Source: Clostridia bacterium
GTDB taxonomy: Bacteria > Bacillota > Clostridia > Oscillospirales > Acutalibacteraceae
NCBI GenBank assembly: GCA_029226955.1
Contig: JAQXZA010000110.1
Span: 1 to 42,606, forward strand
Direction of reading: 5' to 3'
Length of the DNA stretch: 42,606 nt
This document shows, piece by piece, positions 1 through 7,998 of the stretch. A program made the translations under genes and the position numbers. A model generated the notes under the pieces. The model saw only the letters and a program-made list of their open reading frames with translations, searched no databases and had not been told where the DNA came from. Positions within the stretch are counted from its first letter, which is position 1. Every line of letters starts with the position of its first letter.

Positions 1-191
1 AGTATTTAATGATTTTTCTGCTTGCTTTATGTAAATAATCATCTACCTTTAAGAGATTACCACTTTATATAATCATTATATCATAATTTTTATAAAGTGT
101 AAATGCCTATTTTAATATTTTTTATATTATTGCTTACCATATTGATGAAGGAACAAAGGCAAAGAAAGATTGCACATCTGAAAGCACAGGA
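1..191. other. AT-rich non-coding stretch
   Basis: I see no complete gene here. Positions 61-69 and 91-99 form a 9-bp inverted repeat (CACTTTATA / TATAAAGTG) without a U-tract. From about position 132 the reading frame of the following fragment is already meaningful, so the right part of this stretch is probably decayed coding sequence. Confidence 0.4.
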
Positions 192-578
192 ATGCCAAAT
201 CCGTTTATTGAATGTAAATCTCTTGAAGAGGCTGCAAAAATTGCACAGGTAAACATCAGGCTTCCCGAATATTCACAGTGCATAATTTATGCAGTAAAGA
301 ACAGCTTTGTTGAGGTTCAGTATCCGCTTAACGAAACAAGCAACATTACAATCCGCAAGAGTGCCGGAAAAGAAGACATCAGCGGTGTGTATGACGGCAA
401 AGAAATGCAGCTCCATTCAACTGTCGGAGTTGATGTAAATGTCAGATTAAAGGACGGTAAATTCATTTCTGCATACTTTACGGGCGACGACGGAACATAC
501 TCAATCACTTGTGACGAACCCCTTGAAGCAGATGAGATTATTGCGATTGTAGATAATATTGTAAGCGTTAATTCATAA
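192..578 (+). CDS. C-terminal fragment of a DUF4367-like protein
   Basis: The only credible plus-strand coding region. The 128 residues include NPFIECKSLEEAAKIA and IRKSAGKEDISGVYDG, the pattern I associate with the C-terminal domain of DUF4367-type proteins of ruminococci, which usually sits behind a long N-terminal part with a membrane segment. That N-terminal part is absent. The same frame is open back to position 96 and reads YHIDEGTKAKKDC just before the ATG, then becomes meaningless AT-rich sequence with a stop at 93-95. There is no convincing ribosome site before the ATG. I read it as the surviving 3' end of a truncated gene. The DUF name is from memory and moderately certain; no molecular function is known. 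Confidence 0.5.
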   Translation: MPNPFIECKSLEEAAKIAQVNIRLPEYSQCIIYAVKNSFVEVQYPLNETSNITIRKSAGKEDISGVYDGKEMQLHSTVGVDVNVRLKDGKFISAYFTGDDGTYSITCDEPLEADEIIAIVDNIVSVNS

Positions 579-601
579 GCCATAACAGAATATTATGCAA
601 A

Positions 602-647
602 AAATGACATACTCCCCCACTTCTATAAGTGAGGGAGTATGTCATTT
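602..647 (-). terminator. Intrinsic terminator after the 666-1445 gene
   Basis: A 21-bp inverted repeat with one mismatch and a CTAT loop (arms from 602 and to 647). On the minus strand it is followed by six T's. It sits between two convergent genes and may also stop the plus-strand fragment, although the plus-side T run is only three bases. Confidence 0.8.
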
Positions 648-665
648 GTGGTATCGTGCGTAGGA

Positions 666-1445
666 TTACAGCATATATATATCTTTACTACCGGCTACTT
701 GCAAAAACATATTTCTTATACTGTCGTCTGACAAACCAATCTTTTTAAGCAAGATATCGAATTTTTTTCCATCATCAATAGAATTTTTCTCCATAAGCAA
801 TTTTTTAACTACTTTGTTCCATATTTCCGAACGTGTATCAGGTGCACCCGGCATATCAATTTGAATAATCGGAGAGCCGTCAAGATATAGTGCATCAGGG
901 TTCATAGACAAGCGTATGTAGGTTTGTTTACAAACATAATCACAATATGTTTCTGTTATCATTACATATCCGTTAGTTCCAAAATAACCCAATATATCAC
1001 TGGAATAATACCAACCGATACTAACCTGCAATGCACTATAACCGTGACGCCTTATACTCGTATCAGGGAGTTTACTCGGGGTACTGTATGATATACCCTT
1101 ATTTTTTAATACTGTAATATAATTACAATATTTATCTTCATTTGTTACAATCGGCTCTATTTCATAATGTTTATCTGCATACAGCCACACTATATAACTA
1201 TCCTCAGGAATATCAAGTTTTCGTCTTCTGCCAAAATCAATCGTGCATTTTTGCTTACTTTTTCCAAGCAACAGATAAACACTACTTACTCCCTCGATAG
1301 AAAGAATGCCGTCGAGTTCCAGAATACGTCCTGAATAAAATCCATCATTTTGCTTTACATCATTATCTGAAAGCGGTTTTTCTGTAACAGAAACATTTTT
1401 ATCAGTTGTCGGCAAATTTGATTCAGGTAAGTTTTTGTTTTCCAT
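666..1445 (-). CDS. Unrecognised protein of accessory cluster
   Basis: A 259-residue soluble protein with no signal peptide or membrane segment. I do not recognise the family. Residues 1-35 are polar and look disordered. The middle is beta-like with many aromatic residues (SYIVWLYADKHYEIEP, SIGWYYSSDILGYFG), and the C-terminus is helical. An upstream in-frame ATG exists at 1460, but the sequence there is ATGGAGGAT, so it overlaps the ribosome site. The start at 1445 has GGAGG 7-8 bases upstream and is preferred. The gene at 3639-4460 has exactly the same start layout and a near-identical upstream region, so the two are probably co-regulated, perhaps by the WYL protein encoded between them. 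A strong terminator follows. Confidence 0.7.
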   Translation of the reverse strand: MENKNLPESNLPTTDKNVSVTEKPLSDNDVKQNDGFYSGRILELDGILSIEGVSSVYLLLGKSKQKCTIDFGRRRKLDIPEDSYIVWLYADKHYEIEPIVTNEDKYCNYITVLKNKGISYSTPSKLPDTSIRRHGYSALQVSIGWYYSSDILGYFGTNGYVMITETYCDYVCKQTYIRLSMNPDALYLDGSPIIQIDMPGAPDTRSEIWNKVVKKLLMEKNSIDDGKKFDILLKKIGLSDDSIRNMFLQVAGSKDIYML

Positions 1446-1494
1446 AGCCAAATCCTCCATAATAATATATATTTGTTTGATTGCTTACAATGTT

Positions 1495-1528
1495 ATTATG
1501 CATTTTTGTATCTCTGAGATGTTGGAGA
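1495..1528 (-). promoter_or_regulatory. Promoter element A, twin of 4508-4541
   Basis: On the minus strand a -10 box CATAAT (1495-1500) is preceded by AAAAATG and a block TCTC-N5-TCTC-N2-AGAT. There is no TTGACA-like -35 box 16-18 bases upstream; that place is taken by the TCTC block. The same 34-base layout occurs before the gene at 3639-4460, and the homology continues downstream through TTGTAAGCAAT to the start codon. It could be an activator-dependent promoter. Confidence 0.5.
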
Positions 1529-1561
1529 CAGATGGCTTTTTTAGCTTGATTTATGAATTTT

Positions 1562-2851
1562 TTAATTTTTTTTGTATTTTTCCTGCATTATCGTAATTTC
1601 TTTTCTGAGCATATTTCTGATTTTCTCGTCCATAATTTCCACTTTTCCCGCATACTGCATAGCCCAATGAACCATCATAGTAGCTGATGTATTGATTTCT
1701 ACTATGTCATATCCGTCTTTACATTCCTGACTTATTTTTCGATAATGATTTCCGAACCAGTCGTGGATAAAAGTATAATCATCACTTTTAATCTTAATCT
1801 TTATTCTTCTCGGCTCATCATACGCCATATACAGATGTTCACTCATATATTTTTCAGGATTCCACAACTGATTTTTAAATTCCATATATTGTTTTTTGGG
1901 AATTATAGTTAAATCCTGTTCTTTGCTGTTCTTTAAAAAAGAAATATCCGACATAAGATCAATCCTGTAATGACTGACATGTTGTTTATCTTTATGACCG
2001 CCAATCAAATAATACATATCGTGATATACAACTACATAATATGGCGACAGTGCAGGATAATCATAATCTATCTTTACAAGGTTTCCTTTTTCATCATATC
2101 TGTTAAAGCAAAATTTAATTTGCACCTGACGGTTTATTGCGTCCTGAATAAGTTGTAAATTATTGCTTAATTCTCCACACTTATTCAAAACCATGTTATT
2201 TTCATACATTCTGCTTTCGGTTCTTCCGTAAATGCCCATAGGATTGAATAATAATTTGTTCCTGTATTTGTCATAATACGGCGTTTTATAATATTTGCTG
2301 GCAGTCGCAACAAGTTTCCGTATGATTTTTGTTTTATCATTGACAGGTATAAAATCCGAAAAGCATACTGCCTGAATAATAATATCAAGTTCAGAATTGT
2401 TAAAATCATGGACATACGACAGGTTGGTAATTGTAGGAAGTTTTTTTGTGCCGTTTAATTCTTTCAGAACTTCTTTTCTTGCTTCAGATTTTTTAAGAAC
2501 AATGTCACACTTTTTTGCATCAAGGATTTTTAATGAGATATTTTCCTTTATGTCCTGTTTCTCGATAATTCTGTTTTGCTTATAGCCATCATATTTGATT
2601 TTATAGTCATCATCATTTTCCTCACTATATTCAAAAGGATTTATCTGAAACAATATTTCATCTATCGACCTTGATAAAGTTTCAGGGTTGTTGGTTGTAC
2701 TTTCCATAGTGTCCTGCATAGCCTTTAAAAGTTCTGCCTGTGTTACCGAATGTTCTTCATCAGATATTTCTTTTAATATTTTTAATATCTGAATGGTTCT
2801 GCGTTCCGGTATATATTGAGCGTTTTTGTTTCTTGCAGATTCCTTTTCCAC
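1562..2851 (-). CDS. WYL-domain transcriptional regulator
   Basis: A 429-residue regulator. Residues 15-70 (RRTIQILKILKEISDEEHSVTQAELL) look like the N-terminal winged helix of the DeoR/YafY-like WYL class. The region around residues 235-310 has the WYL-type beta layout, with LSPYYVVVYHDMYYLIGG and HYRIDLMSDI. The C-terminal part resembles the usual WYL extension. Proteins of this class bind DNA and are thought to sense a nucleotide or other small ligand through the WYL fold; several control defence loci. The start is GTG at 2851 with GGAGG eight bases upstream; ATG alternatives lie inside the helix-turn-helix. It follows the phosphatase gene after 92 bases and precedes the 666-1445 gene. A short AAAACTT/AAGTTTT hairpin lies in its leader at 2867-2882. 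Confidence 0.85.
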   Translation of the reverse strand: MEKESARNKNAQYIPERRTIQILKILKEISDEEHSVTQAELLKAMQDTMESTTNNPETLSRSIDEILFQINPFEYSEENDDDYKIKYDGYKQNRIIEKQDIKENISLKILDAKKCDIVLKKSEARKEVLKELNGTKKLPTITNLSYVHDFNNSELDIIIQAVCFSDFIPVNDKTKIIRKLVATASKYYKTPYYDKYRNKLLFNPMGIYGRTESRMYENNMVLNKCGELSNNLQLIQDAINRQVQIKFCFNRYDEKGNLVKIDYDYPALSPYYVVVYHDMYYLIGGHKDKQHVSHYRIDLMSDISFLKNSKEQDLTIIPKKQYMEFKNQLWNPEKYMSEHLYMAYDEPRRIKIKIKSDDYTFIHDWFGNHYRKISQECKDGYDIVEINTSATMMVHWAMQYAGKVEIMDEKIRNMLRKEITIMQEKYKKN

Positions 2852-2943
2852 AATTCAGTCCTCCATAAAACTTGAAAGTTTTTTCCTAGCGTTAATTAAA
2901 CTTTTTCGTACTGTTATTTGATAAAAGATAGCTGACAAATATT

Positions 2944-3642
2944 TTACTCATATTCATCATAAGGCAATATTAAATGGTTTCCTGTTTCTGTCACTCTGTA
3001 ATATGTATCTGTATCAGTATCTACCATAAGCACGGGGATAACTCCACTGTCAATAACAGTACCGTCTATATAATAATGAGATTCTCCGTCATAGTAAATA
3101 TCATGGTATCTGGGATCCCCTGAAATTTCCGCAGTGCCGACATGTCCGGCGACGACTTTCATATCAAGACCTTCGATTTTTCCGGTTTCAGCAGGAAATT
3201 TACTTACAAATATTTCTTCACCTGTTGCCCATTCCCACAAATCACCGGACTCTTCATCTATACCCGCATGAACAAATATTGTATTGCCTTCTGTGTAGTA
3301 GTATGGAAGATTTTCCATCCACTGAATATATCTGTCTTCATCTTCGTTGTCCGAACAATGCTCATCATCAAAAGACTCAACCATACTGTTTATTGTAGAG
3401 TGACCACGAAGAACAAACTCCTCGTGGTTACCCATCAGTGCCACAACTTTATCAGAACCGTATTTATATTGAAGACTTATTATCCTGTTCAGTACGCCTA
3501 TACTATCGGAACCTCTGTGTATGTAGTCACCAAGCAACAAAAGCATAGTTCCGTCTTCTTCCAGATTATCAATAACCAAAGACAGTGCATCTTCAAATTC
3601 CGCCAGACAGCCGTGAATATCGCTCATACAGTAAATTTTCAT
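2944..3642 (-). CDS. PPP-family metallophosphatase (Ser/Thr phosphatase-like)
   Basis: A 232-residue member of the calcineurin-like PPP superfamily. The metal-binding motifs appear in order: SDIHG (residue 8 on), GDYIHRG (about 41), GNHE (about 74), a histidine in FVHAGID and another in VVAGHVGT. GDYIHRG in place of GDxVDRG is close to bacterial PrpA/ApaH-like enzymes, so the substrate may be a phosphoprotein or a dinucleoside polyphosphate. The in-frame ATG at 3651 lies directly on the GGAGG; the ATG at 3642 has good spacing and overlaps the stop of the upstream gene as ATGA. Translation is therefore coupled to the unknown protein at 3639-4460, which suggests a shared task. Confidence 0.85.
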   Translation of the reverse strand: MKIYCMSDIHGCLAEFEDALSLVIDNLEEDGTMLLLLGDYIHRGSDSIGVLNRIISLQYKYGSDKVVALMGNHEEFVLRGHSTINSMVESFDDEHCSDNEDEDRYIQWMENLPYYYTEGNTIFVHAGIDEESGDLWEWATGEEIFVSKFPAETGKIEGLDMKVVAGHVGTAEISGDPRYHDIYYDGESHYYIDGTVIDSGVIPVLMVDTDTDTYYRVTETGNHLILPYDEYE

Positions 3643-4460
3643 TTTACCCATCCTCCATTTTGTTTTCTTTCATACTCTTCAATCTTTGCTTTTAAATGTT
3701 CATAATACTGCTCACTCCATGCCCAATTATACTGTTTGCAATATTCGTGAATTGTTGAACCGTCATCTTTCTCCAAATCAAAGACCTCATAATTTTCATT
3801 AACGAATATTCCATATATGCCTAACCATTCTACTATTTGGGAGAAATCATAGTCAAAACTTTGAAGCCACTGTGATGTTTTTGGCAAACTATACGCTGAT
3901 TTTAGTTTGCAATCATTTTTACCGTCACATAATCTCTTTAAATCATATAACGTATGATCAATCCTATCTCCAAAAACAGAGGATCTGGACATGTTAATAC
4001 CGCCACTTTCCCGAGGAAAATGTATTATTGGCGTTTTTCGGTATTTTCTGTATTCTTCAACAAGTGCTAAGGATACTCCGAATTTGTTATACATCCTTGT
4101 TAATGATAACAGACCATCAGCAGTGCATTCTATACCACCGTGACTAACTATTGAAGAATTATCAGGATCAAGATAAATACTATAAAGCATTAACCATTTT
4201 ATATGGTCATCAACACACTTGGCTTTTTCAGCATAGCCATTAATAAAGTCACTCATTACTTCAACATTCTTATTGTAAACGAAGTCATAATTTTTTGTAT
4301 AGAAACGATGCTTTGTTAATTCTACTCCAAATACTTCCTTCAAAATAGAATCCGAAAAGTACTGATTTTGATATTTCTTATAAAAGTCACTTGACTTATA
4401 CTCTTTCAAAATAGTTGCAAAATCAATTTCCTGTCCGTCAAATAAATTTTTCTTTGCCAT
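3639..4460 (-). CDS. Unrecognised protein coupled to phosphatase
   Basis: A 273-residue soluble protein. The C-terminal half contains IIHFPRESGGINMSRSSVFG, then DRIDHTLYDLKRLCDG and AYSLPKTSQWLQSF. This N-x-x-R followed by DRxDxTL pattern is one I loosely associate with small uncharacterised Firmicutes proteins (possibly DUF6994-like), but I cannot confirm it. The N-terminal half (helices, DGQEIDFATILKEYKSSDFY) is unfamiliar. The start at 4460 is chosen because GGAGG lies seven to eight bases upstream, whereas the ATG at 4475 overlaps it. The gene overlaps the phosphatase start by four bases. Its promoter region matches that of the 666-1445 gene. Confidence 0.7.
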   Translation of the reverse strand: MAKKNLFDGQEIDFATILKEYKSSDFYKKYQNQYFSDSILKEVFGVELTKHRFYTKNYDFVYNKNVEVMSDFINGYAEKAKCVDDHIKWLMLYSIYLDPDNSSIVSHGGIECTADGLLSLTRMYNKFGVSLALVEEYRKYRKTPIIHFPRESGGINMSRSSVFGDRIDHTLYDLKRLCDGKNDCKLKSAYSLPKTSQWLQSFDYDFSQIVEWLGIYGIFVNENYEVFDLEKDDGSTIHEYCKQYNWAWSEQYYEHLKAKIEEYERKQNGGWVK

Positions 4461-4507
4461 AGCCGTATCCTCCAAAATGAATAATTAGTTTAATTGCTTA
4501 CAATATT

Positions 4508-4541
4508 ATTATACATTTTTCAATCTTCGAGAGAGTAGAGA
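4508..4541 (-). promoter_or_regulatory. Promoter element B, twin of 1495-1528
   Basis: On the minus strand a perfect -10 box TATAAT (4508-4513), preceded by GAAAAATG and by TCTC-N5-TCTC-N2-AGAT. No -35 consensus is present at the expected distance. Spacing and order are the same as in element A, without gaps over 34 bases. A small hairpin (CCCC 4573-4576 with GGGG 4589-4592) lies further upstream. Confidence 0.55.
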
Positions 4542-4605
4542 TTACTGGCCTTTTGACTTTGTGTGATATATTTCCCCGCTTATATAAATGGGGGTTTCTC
4601 GCTCA

Positions 4606-4871
4606 ATGTACGATATTCACGATAATAACAAAGCATGATTATCAATTTATACAAAACACTCAATTTTGGCGGTTTTCACCTTTTTCATGGTCTTTTTGAT
4701 GCTGTTCATTCAATATTTCCAGCATTTTTTCAAATATTGCTTTTTTAACACCAAAAAGTTCCTGATATTCTTTTTCTTTGAGTTGTTTGATTCTTTCTGT
4801 ATTATTCATTTTATCACCAACTCAAATATAATACTTTTAATTATTTTTGACAAGGTTATCGAACAGGTCTA
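4606..4871 (-). mobile_element. IS5-family remnant (5' transposase end plus right inverted repeat)
   Basis: This 266-base stretch aligns end to end with 42341-42606, the right end of the complete IS at the window edge. It keeps the transposase start region and the full 17-bp inverted repeat (GTTATCGAACAGGTCTA, 4855-4871). It carries scattered substitutions and a lost C in the CCACC stretch, so the frame is broken. The left two thirds of the element and the other inverted repeat are missing. The intact end lies 11 bases from the stop codon of the esterase gene. Confidence 0.85.
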
Positions 4872-4881
4872 ATATTTTATT

Positions 4882-5880
4882 TCAGTTACTGAACAAAAGA
4901 GGAAGTCCTTTGTACATATATTTGCAAGAATTATACATAGAGTGAAAATCTCCTTCTGAACGATATAAAATCAAATTGCCCGACGAAAAGTCTGTATCGG
5001 ATAACTTAAACAAATCCGTATATTTTTTGAGTGAATCAACCATTGAAATCATAGGTATGCCGTATTCGTCATTTGTGCCTGTTGCGGCAAAAATATAATA
5101 ATCTGATGATGTATAGCCTGAATCTTTTATATTTTGTGCAATAAATTCAGCGGTATCGTCAGCAGACATATCTCTCGATTTTATGTTTATATATGAATGA
5201 CACAGCGGCATATAATATTTGAAATAATCTGTATCTGACAAAAATACATTCCACGCAACCTGACCGCCCATAGAAAATCCGCCAAATGCTCTGTGACTGC
5301 GTGAGGCTTTGAGTCCCTCATCAGAAAAATCATCAGTATATGTGTTATATTTTTGTTCTACTGCCGGAATAATATCTTCAATAAGTTCCTCGTCAAAATA
5401 ATCGGTTTTTGCGACATAATCTTCTTCATCACCACAGCGTAATGTCGGCATTACTATTATAAGTGGCTCTAATTCTTTGTCAGCAATCATTTCATCAATT
5501 TTTATTTTGAAATCCGACGGTGAGGACGGTGTTCCGAGGTATGAGCTTTCTGTTCCTTCCGTGCCGTGCATAAAGTACAAAACATTATATTTTACGGATT
5601 TATCTGACGAATCATATCCACGTGGAAGATACACTTCTGCCTGTTTGGTTATTTCTTTATCATTATTTTCAATATCTCTCGTTTTGTAGGAAACAACTTC
5701 AACAGTGCTACTGTTTATATGCTGAATATCCGAAGTATTACTTATGTCTGTATTTTGAATATCGGAAATATTACTGCTTTCCGTATTTATATCAGTATTT
5801 GAATTACAACCTGAGAGTAACAATGCAGTCATAAGCAAAAAAACAACTGTAAATTTGTTTAATGTATTTCTTTTGAACAT
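4882..5880 (-). CDS. Lipoprotein esterase (esterase D / feruloyl esterase-like fold)
   Basis: A 332-residue alpha/beta hydrolase exported as a lipoprotein. The N-terminus has a basic stretch, a hydrophobic helix and the lipobox LLSGC (Cys25 from this start), followed by a Ser/Asn/Asp-rich linker to about residue 58. The catalytic part resembles the Esterase (PF00756) family seen in acetyl-xylan and feruloyl esterases: AEVYLPRGYD, the oxyanion region FMHGTEG, nucleophile elbow GFSMGG, an acid in TGTNDEYG and a histidine in SEGDFHSM. The likely substrate is an esterified plant polysaccharide outside the cell; this is inference. The ATG at 5886 abuts the purine-rich ribosome site, so the ATG at 5880 is preferred. 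A putative terminator (5911-5943) separates it from the next operon, so it is probably monocistronic. Confidence 0.85.
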   Translation of the reverse strand: MFKRNTLNKFTVVFLLMTALLLSGCNSNTDINTESSNISDIQNTDISNTSDIQHINSSTVEVVSYKTRDIENNDKEITKQAEVYLPRGYDSSDKSVKYNVLYFMHGTEGTESSYLGTPSSPSDFKIKIDEMIADKELEPLIIVMPTLRCGDEEDYVAKTDYFDEELIEDIIPAVEQKYNTYTDDFSDEGLKASRSHRAFGGFSMGGQVAWNVFLSDTDYFKYYMPLCHSYINIKSRDMSADDTAEFIAQNIKDSGYTSSDYYIFAATGTNDEYGIPMISMVDSLKKYTDLFKLSDTDFSSGNLILYRSEGDFHSMYNSCKYMYKGLPLLFSN

Positions 5881-5910
5881 AGACATCTCTTTTCTTAAAT
5901 ATTTAAAATA

Positions 5911-5943
5911 CGGTGATTGTCAAAGTAAATTTTGCAATCACCG
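5911..5943 (-). terminator. Hairpin, probable terminator after the DUF5711 gene
   Basis: Inverted repeat CGGTGATTG (5911-5919) / CAATCACCG (5935-5943). On the minus strand it is followed by TATTTTAAATATTT, a weak T-rich tail. Confidence 0.55.
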
Positions 5944-5956
5944 CACAATAATTCGG

Positions 5957-7210
5957 TTATTTATATTTTATATCTGCCTTTGAAACTTCACTTTTACCAA
6001 GAATATACATACTGTCTGAATTGATAAAGCATATTTTTCTTGTATCGGACGGCACTTCACTTGTGGAAATTATTTTTCCGCTATTGTCATAAATTTTTAT
6101 GCCTGACGGTGTAAGAACAGCAATTTTATCATCACAATAATCAAGCGAAAGAACCTTTGTACCGGTATTTAAATTAAAATCAATATTTCCGTCAGGATTT
6201 ATTCTTGAAACGTTACACTCTCTGCCGTCAGGATTTGTTGACAGCGAAAGAAGAAGTCCGGAACTTCTGTCAAGAGTGTATGAAGTAAGCGTTTGTTTGT
6301 TATAGCTTATATCGGATTTTTTACTGTCATTGATATTTATATAATAAGCGGCATTTTCACCGACAGCAATAGCATTGCCGTTGTCAAGATAACATATTTC
6401 ATAAATATAGGTATTGTCTATCTCGTATTTCTGCAAGTAACTGTTCTGGCTGAAATCAAGAACATAGATAACAGAAATAAATCCTCCGTTCTTGGCTGAA
6501 ACACCTGAAACAACAGCACGACTTCCGTCTTTATTAAGTGAAATATTGTTTACATAATAATCGGCAAAAGAATATGTGTATTTTTCAAGATTGTCACTGC
6601 GGTAAACGGTCAGCTTTGCAAGGTAATCATCACCCTGTGTGAGAATTGCATAAACACCCTTTGAACATATATCGGCTGAAAATATATTTTTGTCGGCTGA
6701 GGCGGAATAAATCGTATTTTTTTTATCAATTATTTTGTAGCCTGTTGCACCTATATTATAAATAATTGAATAACCTGATGTGGTTTTCAGAGTAGGATTT
6801 GCAAAAGCGTGCTGATTGTTCTGATATTCTCCCCCGTTTGAATTAAGAACAACAACCGATGTATCACTGCAATATACAGGCACTCCGTCCATTAAATCAA
6901 AATTATTTGTGTTTATGTTTGTGCCGGATAAATTAACGGGATAACCGTTGCCCTCGGATTTTCCGAGAAGGTCATACTGAAACCAGTGTGATATGTTTTC
7001 GGGAGTGAGATATTCAATGTTCATAACCGCAAGCAGTGCAACAACTGCAAGAAAAAGTATAAGAAAAACCTTTAAAAATTTTTTTGTGAGATTTTTCGGT
7101 ACAGGCTCGGTGTCTTCATAGTCTTGTATCGGAACATCTTCATAACTCATATATTTACGATTAACAGCCTTTTTATCATTATGCTGATAACGACCCTTTT
7201 TTCTTTTCAT
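5957..7210 (-). CDS. DUF5711 membrane-anchored beta-propeller-like protein
   Basis: A 417-residue protein. Residues 1-43 are basic and cytoplasmic-looking (MKRKKGRYQHNDKKAVN). One membrane helix lies at about 45-62 (FLKVFLILFLAVVALLAV), followed by a long extracellular part made of short beta repeats such as GVPVYCSDTSVVVLNSNGG and YEICYLDNGNAIAVGENAAY. This matches the DUF5711 family of Clostridia, whose function is unknown; the repeats suggest a WD40/quinoprotein-like propeller. It lies 36 bases downstream of truA and is the last gene of the truA-ecf operon. Confidence 0.75.
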   Translation of the reverse strand: MKRKKGRYQHNDKKAVNRKYMSYEDVPIQDYEDTEPVPKNLTKKFLKVFLILFLAVVALLAVMNIEYLTPENISHWFQYDLLGKSEGNGYPVNLSGTNINTNNFDLMDGVPVYCSDTSVVVLNSNGGEYQNNQHAFANPTLKTTSGYSIIYNIGATGYKIIDKKNTIYSASADKNIFSADICSKGVYAILTQGDDYLAKLTVYRSDNLEKYTYSFADYYVNNISLNKDGSRAVVSGVSAKNGGFISVIYVLDFSQNSYLQKYEIDNTYIYEICYLDNGNAIAVGENAAYYININDSKKSDISYNKQTLTSYTLDRSSGLLLSLSTNPDGRECNVSRINPDGNIDFNLNTGTKVLSLDYCDDKIAVLTPSGIKIYDNSGKIISTSEVPSDTRKICFINSDSMYILGKSEVSKADIKYK

Positions 7211-7246
7211 TCGTAATTTAAGTCCTTTCCGAAAATTTCAGATTTT

Positions 7247-7984
7247 TCAATATCTGACCTTATTCAGATAAAGTCCCTGCGGCGATGCCGTAGGTCCCGC
7301 TTTTGAACGGTCAAGTGCGTTTATAATTGACGGTATCTGTTCAGGCTTTATTTTTCCCTGTGCAACACGAAGAAGTGTACCGACAATTATCCTGACCATA
7401 TTATATAAAAATCCGTCAGCCTCTATCGTAAAAATAACCATATCTCCGTCACGCTTTAATGATATATTGCTGACAGTGCGTGTGAAATCGCCTTTTTCAC
7501 GGTTATCAAGCGTACAGAATGATGTAAAATCGTGACTTCCGAGAAAATGCTTTGCCGCCTCATTGAGTAAATCAACATCAAGTTTATACCAGTAATGAAG
7601 TGCATAGCCGTCAAGAAAAGGGTTTCTTATTTCGCTGTTCCAGATTTTATAAATATATTCTTTACCTTTGCAATTATATCGTGCGTGAAAATTTTCATCA
7701 ACTTCCTGTGCGTCAGTTACCGCAACACTCAGCGGCAAATATCGGTTAAGTGCCGCAACAAGTCTTTTGCAAGGAATGGTATGATTTGTATGAAAATTAA
7801 CGCAATACATATTTGCGTGTACACCCGAATCAGTACGGCTACAACCTTTTATATCGGTATTTTCGCCGATAACCTTAAACAGTGCGTTCTGAAATACTTC
7901 CTGAACGGTCAGTGCGTTATCCTGTATCTGCCAGCCGTGAAAATGACTTCCGTCATACATCATTGTTACAAGTATGTTTCTCAT
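7247..7984 (-). CDS. truA: tRNA pseudouridine synthase A
   Basis: Isomerises uridines 38-40 in the anticodon arm of tRNAs. The 245-residue length is normal. The catalytic aspartate is in GCSRTDSGVHA (about residue 52). Other family features are YDGSHFHGWQIQ near the N-terminus, the late motif GFLYNMVRIIVGTL, and the ending PQGLYLNKVRY. It lies 14 bases behind ecfT; the ecfA-ecfA-ecfT-truA order is a common Firmicutes arrangement, normally found next to ribosomal protein genes, which are not present here. Confidence 0.97.
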   Translation of the reverse strand: MRNILVTMMYDGSHFHGWQIQDNALTVQEVFQNALFKVIGENTDIKGCSRTDSGVHANMYCVNFHTNHTIPCKRLVAALNRYLPLSVAVTDAQEVDENFHARYNCKGKEYIYKIWNSEIRNPFLDGYALHYWYKLDVDLLNEAAKHFLGSHDFTSFCTLDNREKGDFTRTVSNISLKRDGDMVIFTIEADGFLYNMVRIIVGTLLRVAQGKIKPEQIPSIINALDRSKAGPTASPQGLYLNKVRY

Positions 7985-7998
7985 TTAATAAAATTCCT

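Noticed and set aside
602-647. IS200/IS605-type end hairpin
   Set aside because: The hairpin resembles such ends, but no TnpA or TnpB sequence is near and its T-run fits a simple terminator of the adjoining minus-strand gene.
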